Position numbers and translations under genes: made by a program. This document shows positions 1-10,890 of a stretch of DNA of 64,000 nt, piece by piece. The notes beneath the pieces are model-generated. The model was not told where the DNA came from and did no database searches. It worked only from the letters and a program-made list of their open reading frames with translations. Origin of the DNA: Ceratotherium simum simum (lineage: Eukaryota > Chordata > Mammalia > Perissodactyla > Rhinocerotidae); NCBI RefSeq assembly GCF_000283155.1, contig NW_004454229.1:3194860-3258859 (forward strand), in the 5' to 3' direction. How positions within the stretch are numbered: the stretch's first letter is position 1; every line of letters begins with the position of its first letter.

Positions 1-2650
1 ATCAAATAGCGACTTGTTATTGTTTCAACGATTAAATGCTGCCTTCACAGTAAGAGGGCAGTTCCTGGTGTCACACACAGCTGGGAAAGAAACAGCAAGA
101 TAAAAAATTTTCAAGGAAAATAGATCAACGTAAAAGGAGAACCATTAAAACAGTAAATACACTTTATCATGTGAGGGTTAGCAAGGGCTCTTCTCTTATA
201 AACTTAAAAAATGCCTTCTGAGTCCCCACCCCATAGAAATGTAAGAGTTTTGTCTGGAATAAAAGAATAGAAAGAAATTCACACTATGGGCCTGCGTCTT
301 CTACTTTGCCAATATACAGTTTAATTATGCCCGATCTTGTTATTCCAGTTTTTCCTCTCTCAACAGTTGGGTACTCCTGCCAACCCCTCTTCCATGCTTT
401 TGATTTGGACAAGTGAAATTCTGATCAGATATTTGTTTTATTTGCAACCTCTGTAAGTCCTAAAATAAAATATCATCTATAAGGAAGATGTGGGGCAATG
501 CCATTAATCTCCTCTGCCAATTTGTTTTTTATAGAATAGTATTTTCCTTAAAATTTCACACACGCACACACACACACAGACAAATTAAACTGCTTGCACA
601 AATGTCAGTCAGTTAATGGATAAGTCAGGATGATAATGCAGATTTTAAAAATTCTTAATCCATTTCTTGTTTCTTGTTAAAAAATGTTTTTCTTAAAGAA
701 AAGACCATCACTTCTATAGCAAACTTCAAAATTTTTTAAAACGCTGACAATCTTACTGTTTTTGGCAAAGACCCATCTTTATATTTTTATAAAGACTGTG
801 TATCCTTTTCCACGCTGGTAGCACCACACTGATGCTCAGACATGATGTTTATACTTGCTTTGCAGCTTTCTGTTGCCCATCCAAGCCTTTGCCTTTCTCT
901 GAGATTCTGAAAGAAGTGGTGGGAACCATCAGCAATGGAACCTCAGTATATAATCAGGTCTCCTATAATTTTATCTTTTCTTGTTAACAAAAAAATGCAA
1001 AAAACAAAGACAACAAAGGCACTTAGTGTTGGGGTCTGCTATGAATACTAAAGTGGCCTGGGGGTGTGGCTCATCAAGTGAAAATAAACCATTCAAGTCA
1101 CCCACATAAAGAAGAAAGTTTGGGAACAACTAGGCTAGTGTTTGCATTTGGGGCCCTGGAGTCAGGAGTGCTACATTTCCCTTTACTCTGCTTACACAAG
1201 GCACCAGAGACAACCTATTTAACCTCTCCTTTTGGAAATATTAAGTAATCTCTTCCAAAGAAAGCCCTGAGAGATATTTTAAAATGTGTTGATCAGGTTT
1301 TCTGATTCTAACTTGCTACTTTCCAAAATCAGCTTTCAGCATTACTCTTCTGAGAGATATGTGGGTGAGAGGACAGGGAGGATCTCTTAAGGAAAGTAGC
1401 TGCCTTGGCCAAGGGCAGCTCTTACAATAAGAGGATAGGCACCAAAATTATACACCTAGTTAATTTTAGGTGAATGAAGTAGAGCTAGAAACTGGTTCTA
1501 AATGACAGTTTCATTAAAGCTTATCAAAGTGAACTGACACTATGAACGAAAGTCTTATACTGCACACCCAACCCTAACTAAAGGACTGACGCTGCCAGTG
1601 CTCAGAAGCTCCATACAACCAGCTTTTAATTAAGGCAGTTAAAATCCCACCCCAAGGATTTCACTGTTAAGGCTGGCTCTGAAATGTAAATATAGCTATT
1701 TTATAAAGAAAATAACAGGAATTAATACCTTAGCATCCCCACTTAATGTATTATTAAGATCAGAAAATGTTTTTTTAATCACATGATTCATCAAATAAGC
1801 AGGCATTCTAAATAAACTGCCTGAAGTCTCCTGTTAAAAAAAATTACTCCTATTTATTCATTAACAAAGCTATTCCTTAGCTCATCCCTGCCATAACCTA
1901 CTCTATTCAAAACCATATGGGAAAGGACATTAAAAAACCGCCACAAACCATGGACTTCTGGTATTAGTGCTACACACTGCATACCCCTATTCATTATTCT
2001 AACTCCCTTGTTTAATCTATCATTAAGATTCAGTGACCCTACACTAAATTTAAAGCAGATCCTTCCTTCCTCCCATGCCTAAATTCACATACTTTTCTAG
2101 TTGGGGATGCCCTCAAGTATTAACAACTCTACGGGGTTTCTCTAATCTCAGCTCTGAACTATGTCATGCTATAGAACCAAGAAATTGCTGTTTTACATCT
2201 CTAACTATGGAGGCTTCCATAAAAAAGGACCATATAATTTACTTAATAAGATAAAGGGGGAAAACTCACCATTTAATAAGTATTTTTTTCATTGTATATG
2301 GTAAAAGAGGCACATGGAGACACTGTAATATGCTGTGTTGTCTTAAAAGTGAATAATACTTAGAAGCATTACTTCAACTGTATTGATCACAGAATTTAGT
2401 TTTAAATAATGGTGAAAATGTCATGTGTCAACTATCTTCATAAATGGAAAAGCAAAGGAAAAAGAGCACATGTTGATTTAAATATATAGTTGATAAAACA
2501 ACTATTTTAGGGAAAAGAGATTTCAAGAAGTTAGCAAGGTAGTATTTCTAGGACATAGTAAACTTCATTTTCAAATCACAAATAAAAATCTAATGTACAA
2601 TGTGGCAAAATAAAGGTAAGGAATTGTGTACATGACGGTTTACCAGTGCT
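1..2650. other. AT-rich intronic sequence, no assigned element
   Basis: No gene, SINE or clear LINE is recognised. A short broken CA tract lies at about 561-580. A weak MIR-like stretch on the minus strand may lie at about 1150-1250 but is too diverged to call. Confidence 0.4.
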
Positions 2651-2654
2651 AACA

Positions 2655-2858
2655 GAACTTTCTGTGATGACAGAAATGTTCTACATCTGTGCTGATTATC
2701 TAATGGGGTGGCCACTAGCCCCATGTGGCTACTGAGCACTTAAAACGTAGCTAGTGTGACTAAGGAACATAATTTTTGACTTTATTTAATTTTAATTAAA
2801 TTTATATCACCACATGTAGCTAGTAGCTACCCTACTGGACAGAGTATTAAGATTACTT
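2655..2858. mobile_element. Old non-autonomous hAT-like DNA transposon (MER type)
   Basis: Two halves carry inverted versions of one motif: GCCACTAGCCCCATGTGGCT on the left and the related CCACATGTAGCTAGTAGCTA on the right, separated by an AT-rich core. This inverted layout with an ATTTAATTTTAATTAAATTT centre is a familiar small mammalian DNA transposon relic. The exact family name is not assigned. Confidence 0.5.
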
Positions 2859-3471
2859 AAGAAAGTAGAAAATATATAGAGCAACATAAAAACATACCAT
2901 TGATAAAACTACATGCTTACATGCTTCATCTCATTATTTCTTTATAGTCCTTGGGACATAAAGGTAGTAATATTGTGCTAAATTAATTTTTCACACATAC
3001 TTTTATTGTTTTTAATGGTTATTTTAAAGTAGCCTGATTAGTATCAACAGGAACTATATGCTTTAGTATCCCGAAATTGAAGCGATAGTGATAGAGTACA
3101 TATACACGGTACCTTACTTGAAAGAAAACAGAGCAATAATGGGCTACTTTATGATCATTAAATATCCACGACAGTCAAACATTATTTAGTTAAAAATGTA
3201 AATTTGACCTACAGAGCTGCCACATTATGTGGGTCTAGCTAGTCATCAATTCATTCATTCATTCACAAATGGTTACCTGGGAACAATTACAATGATTTAG
3301 GTGTTGCTATAATAACTGTATACCTGGCAATTTTTTATGTAAGCGAGTGATGGTTCAAAATTAATTTCTTCTTTTTGGGTCAAGATCCCTAATGCATTAT
3401 AAGAGCAAAACTGGAAAGAGATAGGTGTAATGGATGCTATAACCACTACCAGTCTCAAACTCGGTCCCTTA

Positions 3472-3720
3472 CTGATTCAATAAGTTCTTATTGAGCATCT
3501 ATCACTTAAGTGATTACAATACAGCAAAGAAAGTGCTAGGTGGACAAGATGCAGACTCTACACCCCCTTAAGGAACTAAATTTAGTTGGTAAGAAAATAT
3601 ATGAATAGTTATTTACAACACAAATACACTTGTTATAGGATTCTTTTTAAAAAGGTAGTAAGTAAAATGACTGAATGAATGACAAAAAAATGCAGATGGG
3701 ACCAGAGAAGACAGTCAGGA
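3472..3720 (-). mobile_element. L2 LINE 3' fragment
   Basis: The motif TTCAATAAGTTCTTATTGAG at the left is the L2 3' end read in reverse. It is followed by degraded versions of the L2 words for 'gcactaggtgg..aca..' and 'cccttaaggaactaaattta'. Heavily diverged. Confidence 0.5.
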
Positions 3721-3929
3721 ATTAAATATAAAATACTTCTGCCTCCTTACAAAAAGCGGATCTTCTTTTTATTAGTGCTAGAAATTAGGATGACATTAAA
3801 AAATATTTTTAAAGAAAATACATAATGTCCTGCTAACCAAGTGCTAGGAGAATTTTTCACTGGACTTATAAGCAACAGATAAACTTGTTCTACGTTTAAC
3901 AAGCACATTCACTGAGTGCTAATAATTCA

Positions 3930-4165
3930 TGAGCATTCATTCAGTTGTCCAGCCAGTCAACAAATATCTATGGAGTGCCTATTAGGAGGAAGGTACTATT
4001 TTGTAGTAGTGACTAAGAGACAGTCTCTGCCGTCACGGAGCTCAAATTCATTCTATAGTATGTATATGGTGGGGGGTTGGGGGGCAAAAAGACAGAAAAG
4101 ACATAAGTGAATATATTAACAATATAATTTCAGAATGAGGTAAGTGCTATGAAGGGTGACATTAG
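3930..4165 (-). mobile_element. L2 LINE 3' fragment
   Basis: It begins CATTCATTCAGTTGTCC...CAACAAATATCTATGGAGTG and continues through CAGTCTCTGCCGTCACGGAGC and AAGTGCTATGAAG. These are ordered landmarks of an L2 3' region in antisense orientation. Confidence 0.6.
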
Positions 4166-4257
4166 ACTCCTACCAGTCATTCTCTACTTTAGATGGGTTG
4201 AATCCTGAATGCGAGGGTACAAAACCCAGAGCATTCCAGATAGAGAAAACATGAAAT

Positions 4258-4412
4258 GCAAGGGTTCTGTCAGGTGCTTTACATACATGTATATGTTCTC
4301 TAACTCTTATTATCAAGTTCAATGCAGCTTGTACTCTTTCTTTACAGAAAAAGCAACTGAGGGTCCAAACTCTCCAAGTAAGTAGCAGAAGCAAGATTCA
4401 AAAGGAAATCTA
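4258..4412 (+). mobile_element. MIR SINE fragment
   Basis: GTCAGGTGCTTTACATACAT followed by TTTACAGAAAAAGCAACTGAGG, then a CCAAGTAAGTAGCAGAAGC-like stretch. This is the core and 3' half of MIR, moderately degraded. Confidence 0.55.
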
Positions 4413-4995
4413 TGGGACATGCATTACTTCAACTAGACAAAATAATCATAAATCCCAAATTACTGTCAGGTACAAATTAATAAAGTTTATTATACTAATA
4501 GCTAACTCAAAGGGATAGTTCAGATTCTGATCAAAGATACCCTGTCTTCAAACGCAGTTGGGTGTTGTTTGTTATGTTTTTGCTCAAGTGAACAGATATT
4601 GTCATGCATTCCAAAATAAATGGCAAGTGCATTTGATCATATTTTATTTTTTGTCATGTTTCACTGCATTATGCCAGTACTGAATAAATTTGAGGGTATC
4701 TATTCTTGAAAATTGTGGCAGCCTGGCAATCATCCAGTGAAAGCTAGTTATTTCAGAGCATCATTCTCTGACACCCCAACATTACCACTCCTTCTTCATG
4801 CTGTATACTCAATAAGATGATGGAAATAGCTGTTGCTAAAGCACAGCTAGACCCCTATCACCTTCTACATTCTAAAGTAAGTCTGATAAACCTTCTATAC
4901 TTGTATATGTTTAGGTTCTTTCATTCATCCATTCAACAAACATTTGTTGAGCACTTCCTAAGTTCTGGACTCTCTGATAGTCACTAGAGCAGCTT

Positions 4996-5613
4996 TCTCA
5001 AATGCAGGTGTCTCAAGTAGCCAGATAGGTAACATAAGTGAGTGAAATGTGATGGGCAAACGGCATTCAGCCTTAGTTTTGAGGAAGCAATATTGGGGTG
5101 TTGGGGACTACGACAAATCGGAGAGCATGCCTAAACCAAGGAGGCAACTTCTATTCCAGAATAGCTGATTGCTGCTATGGAAAATCTGGGGTTCAGTGTT
5201 GCCAGAATCTTCTGATTCTTTCAGAGAAGCCAGAAGCCAAGAATCCTGTTTTGTTTTTTTAAATGTGAAGCCTCCCAACTTTTATTTTATTTTATTTTAT
5301 TTTTTTAAAGATTTTATTTATTTATTTTTCCCCCAAAGCCCCAGTACATAGTTGTCTGTCATAGCTGCACATCCTTCTAGTTGCTGTATGTGGGACGCGG
5401 CCTCAGCATGGCTGGAGTGGTGCCTCGGTGCGCACCCGGGATCCGAACCCCGGCCGCCGGCAGCGAAGCGCACGCACTTAACCGCTAAGCCACGGGGCCG
5501 GCCCAACTCCCAACTTTTAAATGTTGGCAACCAGTTCAAATTTAAAACATTCTGGGACGAAAACTGGTAGCGAAACAAAACAGTCTTGCAGTTGCCAGTT
5601 TGCAACCTCTGCA
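4996..5613. mobile_element. Possible hAT-like DNA transposon relic inside L2
   Basis: The insert between the two L2 pieces ends with CCAGTTTGCAACCTCTG, a typical right end of hAT-type relics, and starts with CAGCTTTCTCAAATGCAGG. The TIR match is poor and no 8-bp TSD could be confirmed, so the call is tentative. An ERE occupies 5285-5506 within it. Confidence 0.35.
5285..5506 (-). mobile_element. ERE SINE (short 'AAATAAATAAAATCTTT' tail type)
   Basis: A tRNA-derived perissodactyl SINE in antisense. Read on the minus strand it starts GGGCCGGCCCCGTGGCTTAG, carries a Pol III box B-like GGTTCGGATCC, then the CAGCAACTAGAAGGATGTGC body and an A-rich AAATAAATAAAATCTTT tail. A 13-bp TSD, CTCCCAACTTTTA, lies at 5272-5284 and 5507-5519. 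The perfect TSD and low divergence point to a young insertion. It is in the sense orientation of FAF1. Confidence 0.95.
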
Positions 5614-5774
5614 GGAGGGATACAAAGATAGAGACACAATATTCTTGCCTTCAGGGAAATCACAGACCTGTGACGGTCACACCCAGAACAACTATTCACG
5701 GTATAATGTGATAGTTATTATGATAAAGATATCAACCAAGTATTAGGACGGCACTGAGAAGAGACCATTATAAC

Positions 5775-5968
5775 AGCTGCAATTACCATTTATTGAGTGC
5801 CAGGGCACTGATCTATGCACTCTGCATACGTTACTACATTTCATGCTCACATCAACCGTGTCGGTACAGAAATGGCTTTATTACGTGGTAGGCTGGACTT
5901 GAACCCCGTTCTTTCCAACTGCAAAAATCTGTGGTTTTTTCCTGCCATATCACACTACTACCCATTGC
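5775..5968 (+). mobile_element. MIR SINE fragment with internal deletion
   Basis: TTTATTGAGTGCCAGGGCACTGATC leads into CATGCTCACATCAACC, and GGCTGGACTTGAACCCCG marks the MIR 3' half. The usual 'gatgaggaaactgaggc' block is missing. Confidence 0.55.
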
Positions 5969-6283
5969 ACCAAACAAAAGTCTTAGTTTCTGAAGATCAA
6001 CCATAAGAACATTTAAAAATAAAACTAATTCCTTTTTTACCCAATTCATTTCAGAAAAGAGAAAATATTTAGATATTCTTTTCAATTTAATAATCACTCT
6101 GGAAGATACTTATAAAGCATACATTGAAGATGTGATTTTTAGACATTAACACCTGAGCTATAGTGTATATGTGCATCATGAAGTTTTAATAAAAATGCTG
6201 AGATCCTAGTGGGCTAAAGAATTACATGTACTCAATAAGCAATAAGATTTATTACTTTTCATTAATTTCTTTAGCATACATTC

Positions 6284-7075
6284 AAATAACACTTACTATG
6301 AGCAGGCACTATTCTAAACACTTTACAGATATTAACTATTTTCATAAATTTTTTTAAACCACTTTATTGAGGTACAATTAAAATACAAAAAGCTGTAGAT
6401 ATTTAATGTATACAACTTTAAGAACTGGAGATAAGTATACACCCGTGAAACCATGACCACAATCTATGCCATAAACCTATCCATCACCTCCAAAAGTTTC
6501 CTCTCACCCTCTTTATTTATTATCATTACTATTATTTTGTGATAAGAACACTGAACATAAGATCTACCCTCTTAACAAATTTTTAAGTATATAATACAGT
6601 ATTTTTAACCATGGACGTTATACTTCACAGCAGATCTCTAGGACTTATTCATCTTGTATAACTGAAACTCTGTACCTTTTCACTAATACCTTCCCGTTTC
6701 CTCCTTCCCCAACATCTGACAACCACCATTCTACTTTCTGCTTCTAGGAATTTGACTATTTTACAGTTCTCATATAAGTGGTATCATGTAGTATTTGTCC
6801 TTCTTTGTCTATTTCTCCTGGCATAATATCTTCCAGGTTCATCCATGTTGTTGCAAATGGCAGGATTTCCTTCTTTTTTAAGGCTTAGTAATATTCCCTT
6901 ATATGTATAAATCATATTTTCTTTATCCATTCATCCAGAGATGAGGCTTCTGAGGCACAGAGAGGATATGTAACTTAACCAAGGTTACATAATAATAAGT
7001 GCTGGAAGCAGTATTCTGATCCAGGCAATCCGGCTTGAGTCCATACTTTTATGCTATTCTGCCTCTCTACAGTTT
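6284..7075 (+). mobile_element. MIR SINE split by an L1 insertion
   Basis: The left half (about 6284-6344) contains AGCAGGCACTATTCTAAACA and the right half (about 6939-7075) contains AGATGAGGCTTCTGAGGCAC through GCTGGAAGCAGTATTCTGA. Removing 6345-6938 makes the two halves collinear with MIR. Confidence 0.65.
6345..6938 (-). mobile_element. L1 LINE 3' fragment nested in MIR
   Basis: On the plus strand it runs from CACTTTATTGAGGTACAATT to CTTTATCCATTCATCCAG. The landmarks CTTCCAGGTTCATCCATGTT and AATGGCAGGATTTCCTTC are the L1 3' UTR and the end of ORF2 in reverse. It is in the sense orientation of FAF1. Confidence 0.75.
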
Positions 7076-7274
7076 ATTCCAATTGTGATATACATTAAAA
7101 AATGCAATAAATTACACACTACAACATATACTTGGTCTATAGTAAAACTACCAATGTGAATTAAGTGTTTCAGTGTTGTTATAGTTCAACCAATTCTATA
7201 TGCAATTAATTAATCACTTTCTAATTCAATAAATACTACAGTAACTTGGTTTGGAAACTATAACATAATTAAGA

Positions 7275-7600
7275 TAAACCAATACACAAAGAAAAATGTT
7301 TAAGTTCACTAGTAATGAAGGAAATGCAAATTAAAACAAAATACCATTCACATCTTTCAACTGGGAAACAACTAAAAAGACTGACATAATCCACTGTTAG
7401 TAAGAACATAATGTAACATGCATGCTCACATACTGCTGGTGCGTGAAGAAGTAGGTAAAGCTCTTTTGAGGGGGGTAATTTGGCCATATCTATTAAAATA
7501 AAATGAATGTGACCTTCAACCCAGCCATTCCATTTCTAAGTAGCTATCTTAGAGAAATCCACACAACTTACAAAGAGGCACTGTTGTGTTTTATTTTTTA
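7275..7600 (+). mobile_element. Ancient L1 ORF2 3' fragment
   Basis: AATGCAAATTAAAACAAAAT, TACTGCTGGTGCGTGAAG and CCCAGCCATTCCATTTCTA appear in the order found near the end of L1 ORF2. The reading frame is destroyed. Confidence 0.6.
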
Positions 7601-8465
7601 GACTTCTGAGTTACTGAGTTGTTTACAATGAAAGTATGATTCATGTACTTTTTGAGTAATTTAAAAAAATAACCAGCACTACGATGGAAAAATTGTTGTT
7701 ATACTTCTCAATGTCAACTTGAATATATGGGATAATTTATTAATTTTATTTCATATTACTAAGTTTAGAAAAGCATGAATTGTGAAGCAAATCTAGGCCA
7801 CATACGTAAACTACAAAAGGAAAATAATTAATTTGTATTTTTTGGATAATTAAAGACTATCTGATATAGCCATTACCCATTCAAAATTAATACTTGACAT
7901 CAGGCCCTTCCTCTGCTCCATACAGCTTTAACCAACTCACTCCCCGCCGACTCCCCCTTTAAGATATCACACAATACAAAATCTAAAAACTGCATCAGAA
8001 ATTTCCCCAACCTCTCATAAGTCCAAATAGCATTAGCCTCCTAGGCAAGTGAATACGGATTGAGTAACCAGGCAACTGTACACTATTGAAACCACAGTGT
8101 CATTTTTATTTAACTCATGGGTCAGGCAACGCCAAACATATATCTAAGAGCAAGTTCATTAGTGTTTGACCAGGGTACAATAGGGAATTCTTTTTTCCTC
8201 TAGCCTACACATTTCACAAAACTCACCATTTTTATGAGTAAAACATAAGGAAGAAGGCAAGAACTGGACAATCTAATAAAGTAAAACTAGTTCCTTTTTT
8301 AAAAATAAAGTTTCCTATGCCCCATTCTTTATCTACCAAATACAATAATCAACACACAGTTCATTGTTTTGTAACTGCTAAATACGGCAACAAAATTACC
8401 AAGGAAAAGGAAGCCAGTTCCAATTTTTAAAGGATATAGTCATTAGGCTTTGAATATCAACTTCA
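7601..8465. other. Intronic sequence, nothing recognised
   Basis: AT-rich DNA with one pyrimidine-rich patch near 7905-7965. No repeat, exon or motif could be supported. Confidence 0.4.
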
Positions 8466-8467
8466 TT

Positions 8468-8602
8468 CACTCAACTAACTATTAAATGCCATGTGCTTTA
8501 TACATTAATAAATCCCTTGGTATCCCTATTAAATAGATGGCATTATTTCCACTTTACAGATGAGAAAATGACATCTAAGGACTTGGCCAACTGATGTACC
8601 TG
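8468..8602 (+). mobile_element. MIR SINE fragment
   Basis: GCCATGTGCTTTATACATTA and CCACTTTACAGATGAGAAAATG are followed by GGACTTGGCCAACTG, the MIR core in order. Confidence 0.55.
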
Positions 8603-8689
8603 CTTCTCCATGCAGACATTTAACAGACAATGAAAAGGTAACCTAGCCAAAACGAAACTGTCCTCACACCCCGTCCTCCCTACTTCAAT

Positions 8690-9000
8690 AAATGGCACAA
8701 CCAATTCACTCAGTTACTCAAGTCAAAAATTTAGGAATCATCTTTCATCTTCCCCTGAATCTCACTGCCCATTCATTTTAATCCATAACCAAAACAGGAC
8801 CACCATCAGCCCTCAGCTGGACTATTACAGGAACCACCTCACCAGTCTAGGTGTTTTCACTTTTGCCTTCTGCAGTGCATTTTACACACAGTGGCCAAAA
8901 TAGTATCATAAAAAACATAACTAGATCATGTAATTTCTGTATTTAAAGAATCTAAAAGCATCCTATTGCACTTAGAATGATTTGGCCGCCACTAATTCTC
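8690..9000 (+). mobile_element. L2 LINE fragment (ORF region)
   Basis: CAGCTGGACTATTACAGGAACC...CAGTGCATTTTACACACAGTGGCC...TAGATCATGTAATTTCTG is the stretch of L2 ORF upstream of the 3' UTR. The remainder of the 3' UTR appears at about 9420-9718, so this may be one element with a 0.4-kb interruption. Confidence 0.6.
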
Positions 9001-9419
9001 CAAATTAATAACTTACTATTATTATCCTCTCACCCATCAACTTATTTATTCAAAGATGAATATGTGATGCAAGCTGAGCCAGTTAAATCAGCAGCAAGAA
9101 TTCTGGTGTAACTATGAGAGAGACATATTTCACTAAAGTTACTAAACTGGCAAAATAAACTCAGAGCTTTATGTAGCAGCCACTGTATCCCCACTTGGGA
9201 AGATATTGACTGAGAATGAAGATACTTTACAAGAAAGCACAAGCATGAGATGGACAGAGACAGCAGTTTATGCTAAACTTATATCACTTGCGTTTATTAT
9301 TCAGACATTAAAAACTTACTATATGTCAAGCACTATGATGGGTAGACCCTGACAGGACTTGAAGATAAAAGAAATCTTTTTTCTAGTTATATCAGAAAAA
9401 TGATGTTTTCTTAAAATGG

Positions 9420-9718
9420 AATTACTTTCATGCCTCCATGCTTTTTCCTCTTGTCCACCTGGAAAATTCTTACTCATTTTTAAACATCCACCTCAAATAC
9501 TGCCTCCTGAGAAGGCCTTCTTCAACCCTGTACATCAAGTTAATCCCAGTTCCTACAATCTTCCAACAGACTTCTGTTACAGCACTTACTAAATATCTTT
9601 AACATGTATGGGTTTATCTCCTTAGACAGAAAGTCCACGTGCAAATTATCCTTGTGTATAAGCTGCTAACATGGTGCTTAGCACATGGTAGGAGTACCAT
9701 GAATATCTGTTGAATGTA
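9420..9718 (+). mobile_element. L2 LINE 3' end
   Basis: AGAAGGCCTTCTTCAACCC, GCACTTACTAAATATC, GTGCTTAGCACATGGTAGG and ATCTGTTGAATG are the ordered L2 3' UTR landmarks in sense orientation on the plus strand. Confidence 0.7.
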
Positions 9719-9837
9719 GGAGCCTACATTTCTTTTAGAAAGGCATATATTTATACAAATACCCCAAATTTAAGATACTACATTATTAAGTATCAAAAGA
9801 AAGTCATAAACAAAGAGCTAAGAGGAAAAAAAGTCAT

Positions 9838-10055
9838 TCTATCTCTACGAAAGATTATAGAAAGCTTTACGGAGGTGGCACCTTTGAGTACAGACCTTAA
9901 AAACTTTCTAGATATGGACATGGAATTTAAAAGCAGTCAGAGCAGAAGAGAGCATGAATAAGCAAAGGTACAAGAAGTTGCAGGGGTGTGTGTCTAAAGA
10001 ACGCAGAGTAGCCCTGAGTGGTTGGAGCTTCTGGTGAACAAGGAAGAATAAAAAT
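9838..10055 (-). mobile_element. Probable L2 LINE fragment
   Basis: GGAGGTGGCACCTTTGAGTA, CAGAGCAGAAGAGAGCATGA and AAGCAAAGGTACAAGAAG resemble antisense L2 ('gaggtgacatttgag', 'gcaaaggcac'). Diverged. Confidence 0.4.
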
Positions 10056-10339
10056 GAGGTTGTTTGTTTTTAGTTCATAACAATACTCAGACATGACGAG
10101 AGTAATTATTATTACTCTATGGATATTTAGGGGATAGAATCAAGCATCAAATGGGTATTGAATTAGATCTTAACTTGCTACAGAACACTGTACTAGATAC
10201 AATAGTACAAGACAAATAGGTAAGATGCACCCATTCTCCTCCTGATGCCTTCAACAGAAAGAGAGCAATGGACACAATGATAAACGATTTTCACACAATC
10301 CAGGCAATAATACGTCTTAAAATAATATTAAAAACATAT

Positions 10340-10530
10340 ATTTGAGTGCTTATTATATTTTAGGCATTGTGTTAAGAGCTTTAAATGCACTAATAAAATT
10401 AATCTTCAAAACAAACCCCTGAGATATGTCACCATCTCAGAGATGGGGAAACTGAGACATGACTAGGCTAAATAACTTCCCAAGGTCAGAGAGTAAGTGG
10501 TAGATCAGTGCTGTGTCAGTACAGGAGAGG
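10340..10530 (+). mobile_element. MIR SINE, nearly full length
   Basis: TGAGTGCTTATTATATTTTA, CCATCTCAGAGATGGGGAAACTGAGAC and AACTTCCCAAGGTCAGAGAGTAAGTGG give a good ordered match to MIR. Confidence 0.7.
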
Positions 10531-10584
10531 AAGACAGTGAGTTTGACCAGAAAAGTTTCTTAGAGGCAGTAAAATTTTGTTGTA

Positions 10585-10890
10585 GCTGTCGAACTAGGTG
10601 CTTAGGTTATGCCAGGGAATAAGACAGACATAGTTTTGCTTCCATGAAGTCTACAGTCTAATAGAAAAGATAAGTAAGCAAAAACATAATTACAACTTGT
10701 GATCAGTCCTATGAAGGAAATAAACTGGGTTTAATGATGGAAACTAACAAAGGAGTGGAGACCCCGTTAGACTAGGGGGATGGTGGCAGAGAAGGTCTTT
10801 CTAAGATGACATTTCAGCTGAGACCTGAAGAATGAGGAGCCAATCATGCAAAGGATGTTCCAGATAGAAGGATAAGAGGTAGGCAAGAGC
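10585..10890 (-). mobile_element. L2 LINE 3' fragment
   Basis: AATAAGACAGACATAGTTTTGC, AGTCTACAGTCTAATAG, GGCAGAGAAGGTCTTTCTAAG and TTTCAGCTGAGACCTGAAG are antisense L2 landmarks in order. Confidence 0.65.

Larger units (their letters stand above)
4917..5768 (-). mobile_element. L2 LINE fragment, split by later insertions
   Basis: The L2 3' end in reverse (TTCATTCATCCATTCAACAA) occupies about 4917-4994. The next expected L2 words, GATACAAAGATAGAGACACA and CTTGCCTTCAGGGAAATCAC, appear only from about 5614. The 0.6 kb between looks like an inserted hAT-like element that itself received an ERE SINE. Confidence 0.5.

Noticed and set aside
5285..5506. tRNA-like box A/box B sequences in this and the other EREs
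   Set aside because: They are inherited from the tRNA ancestor of the SINE. The body does not fold into a full tRNA and carries a SINE tail, so no tRNA gene is called.
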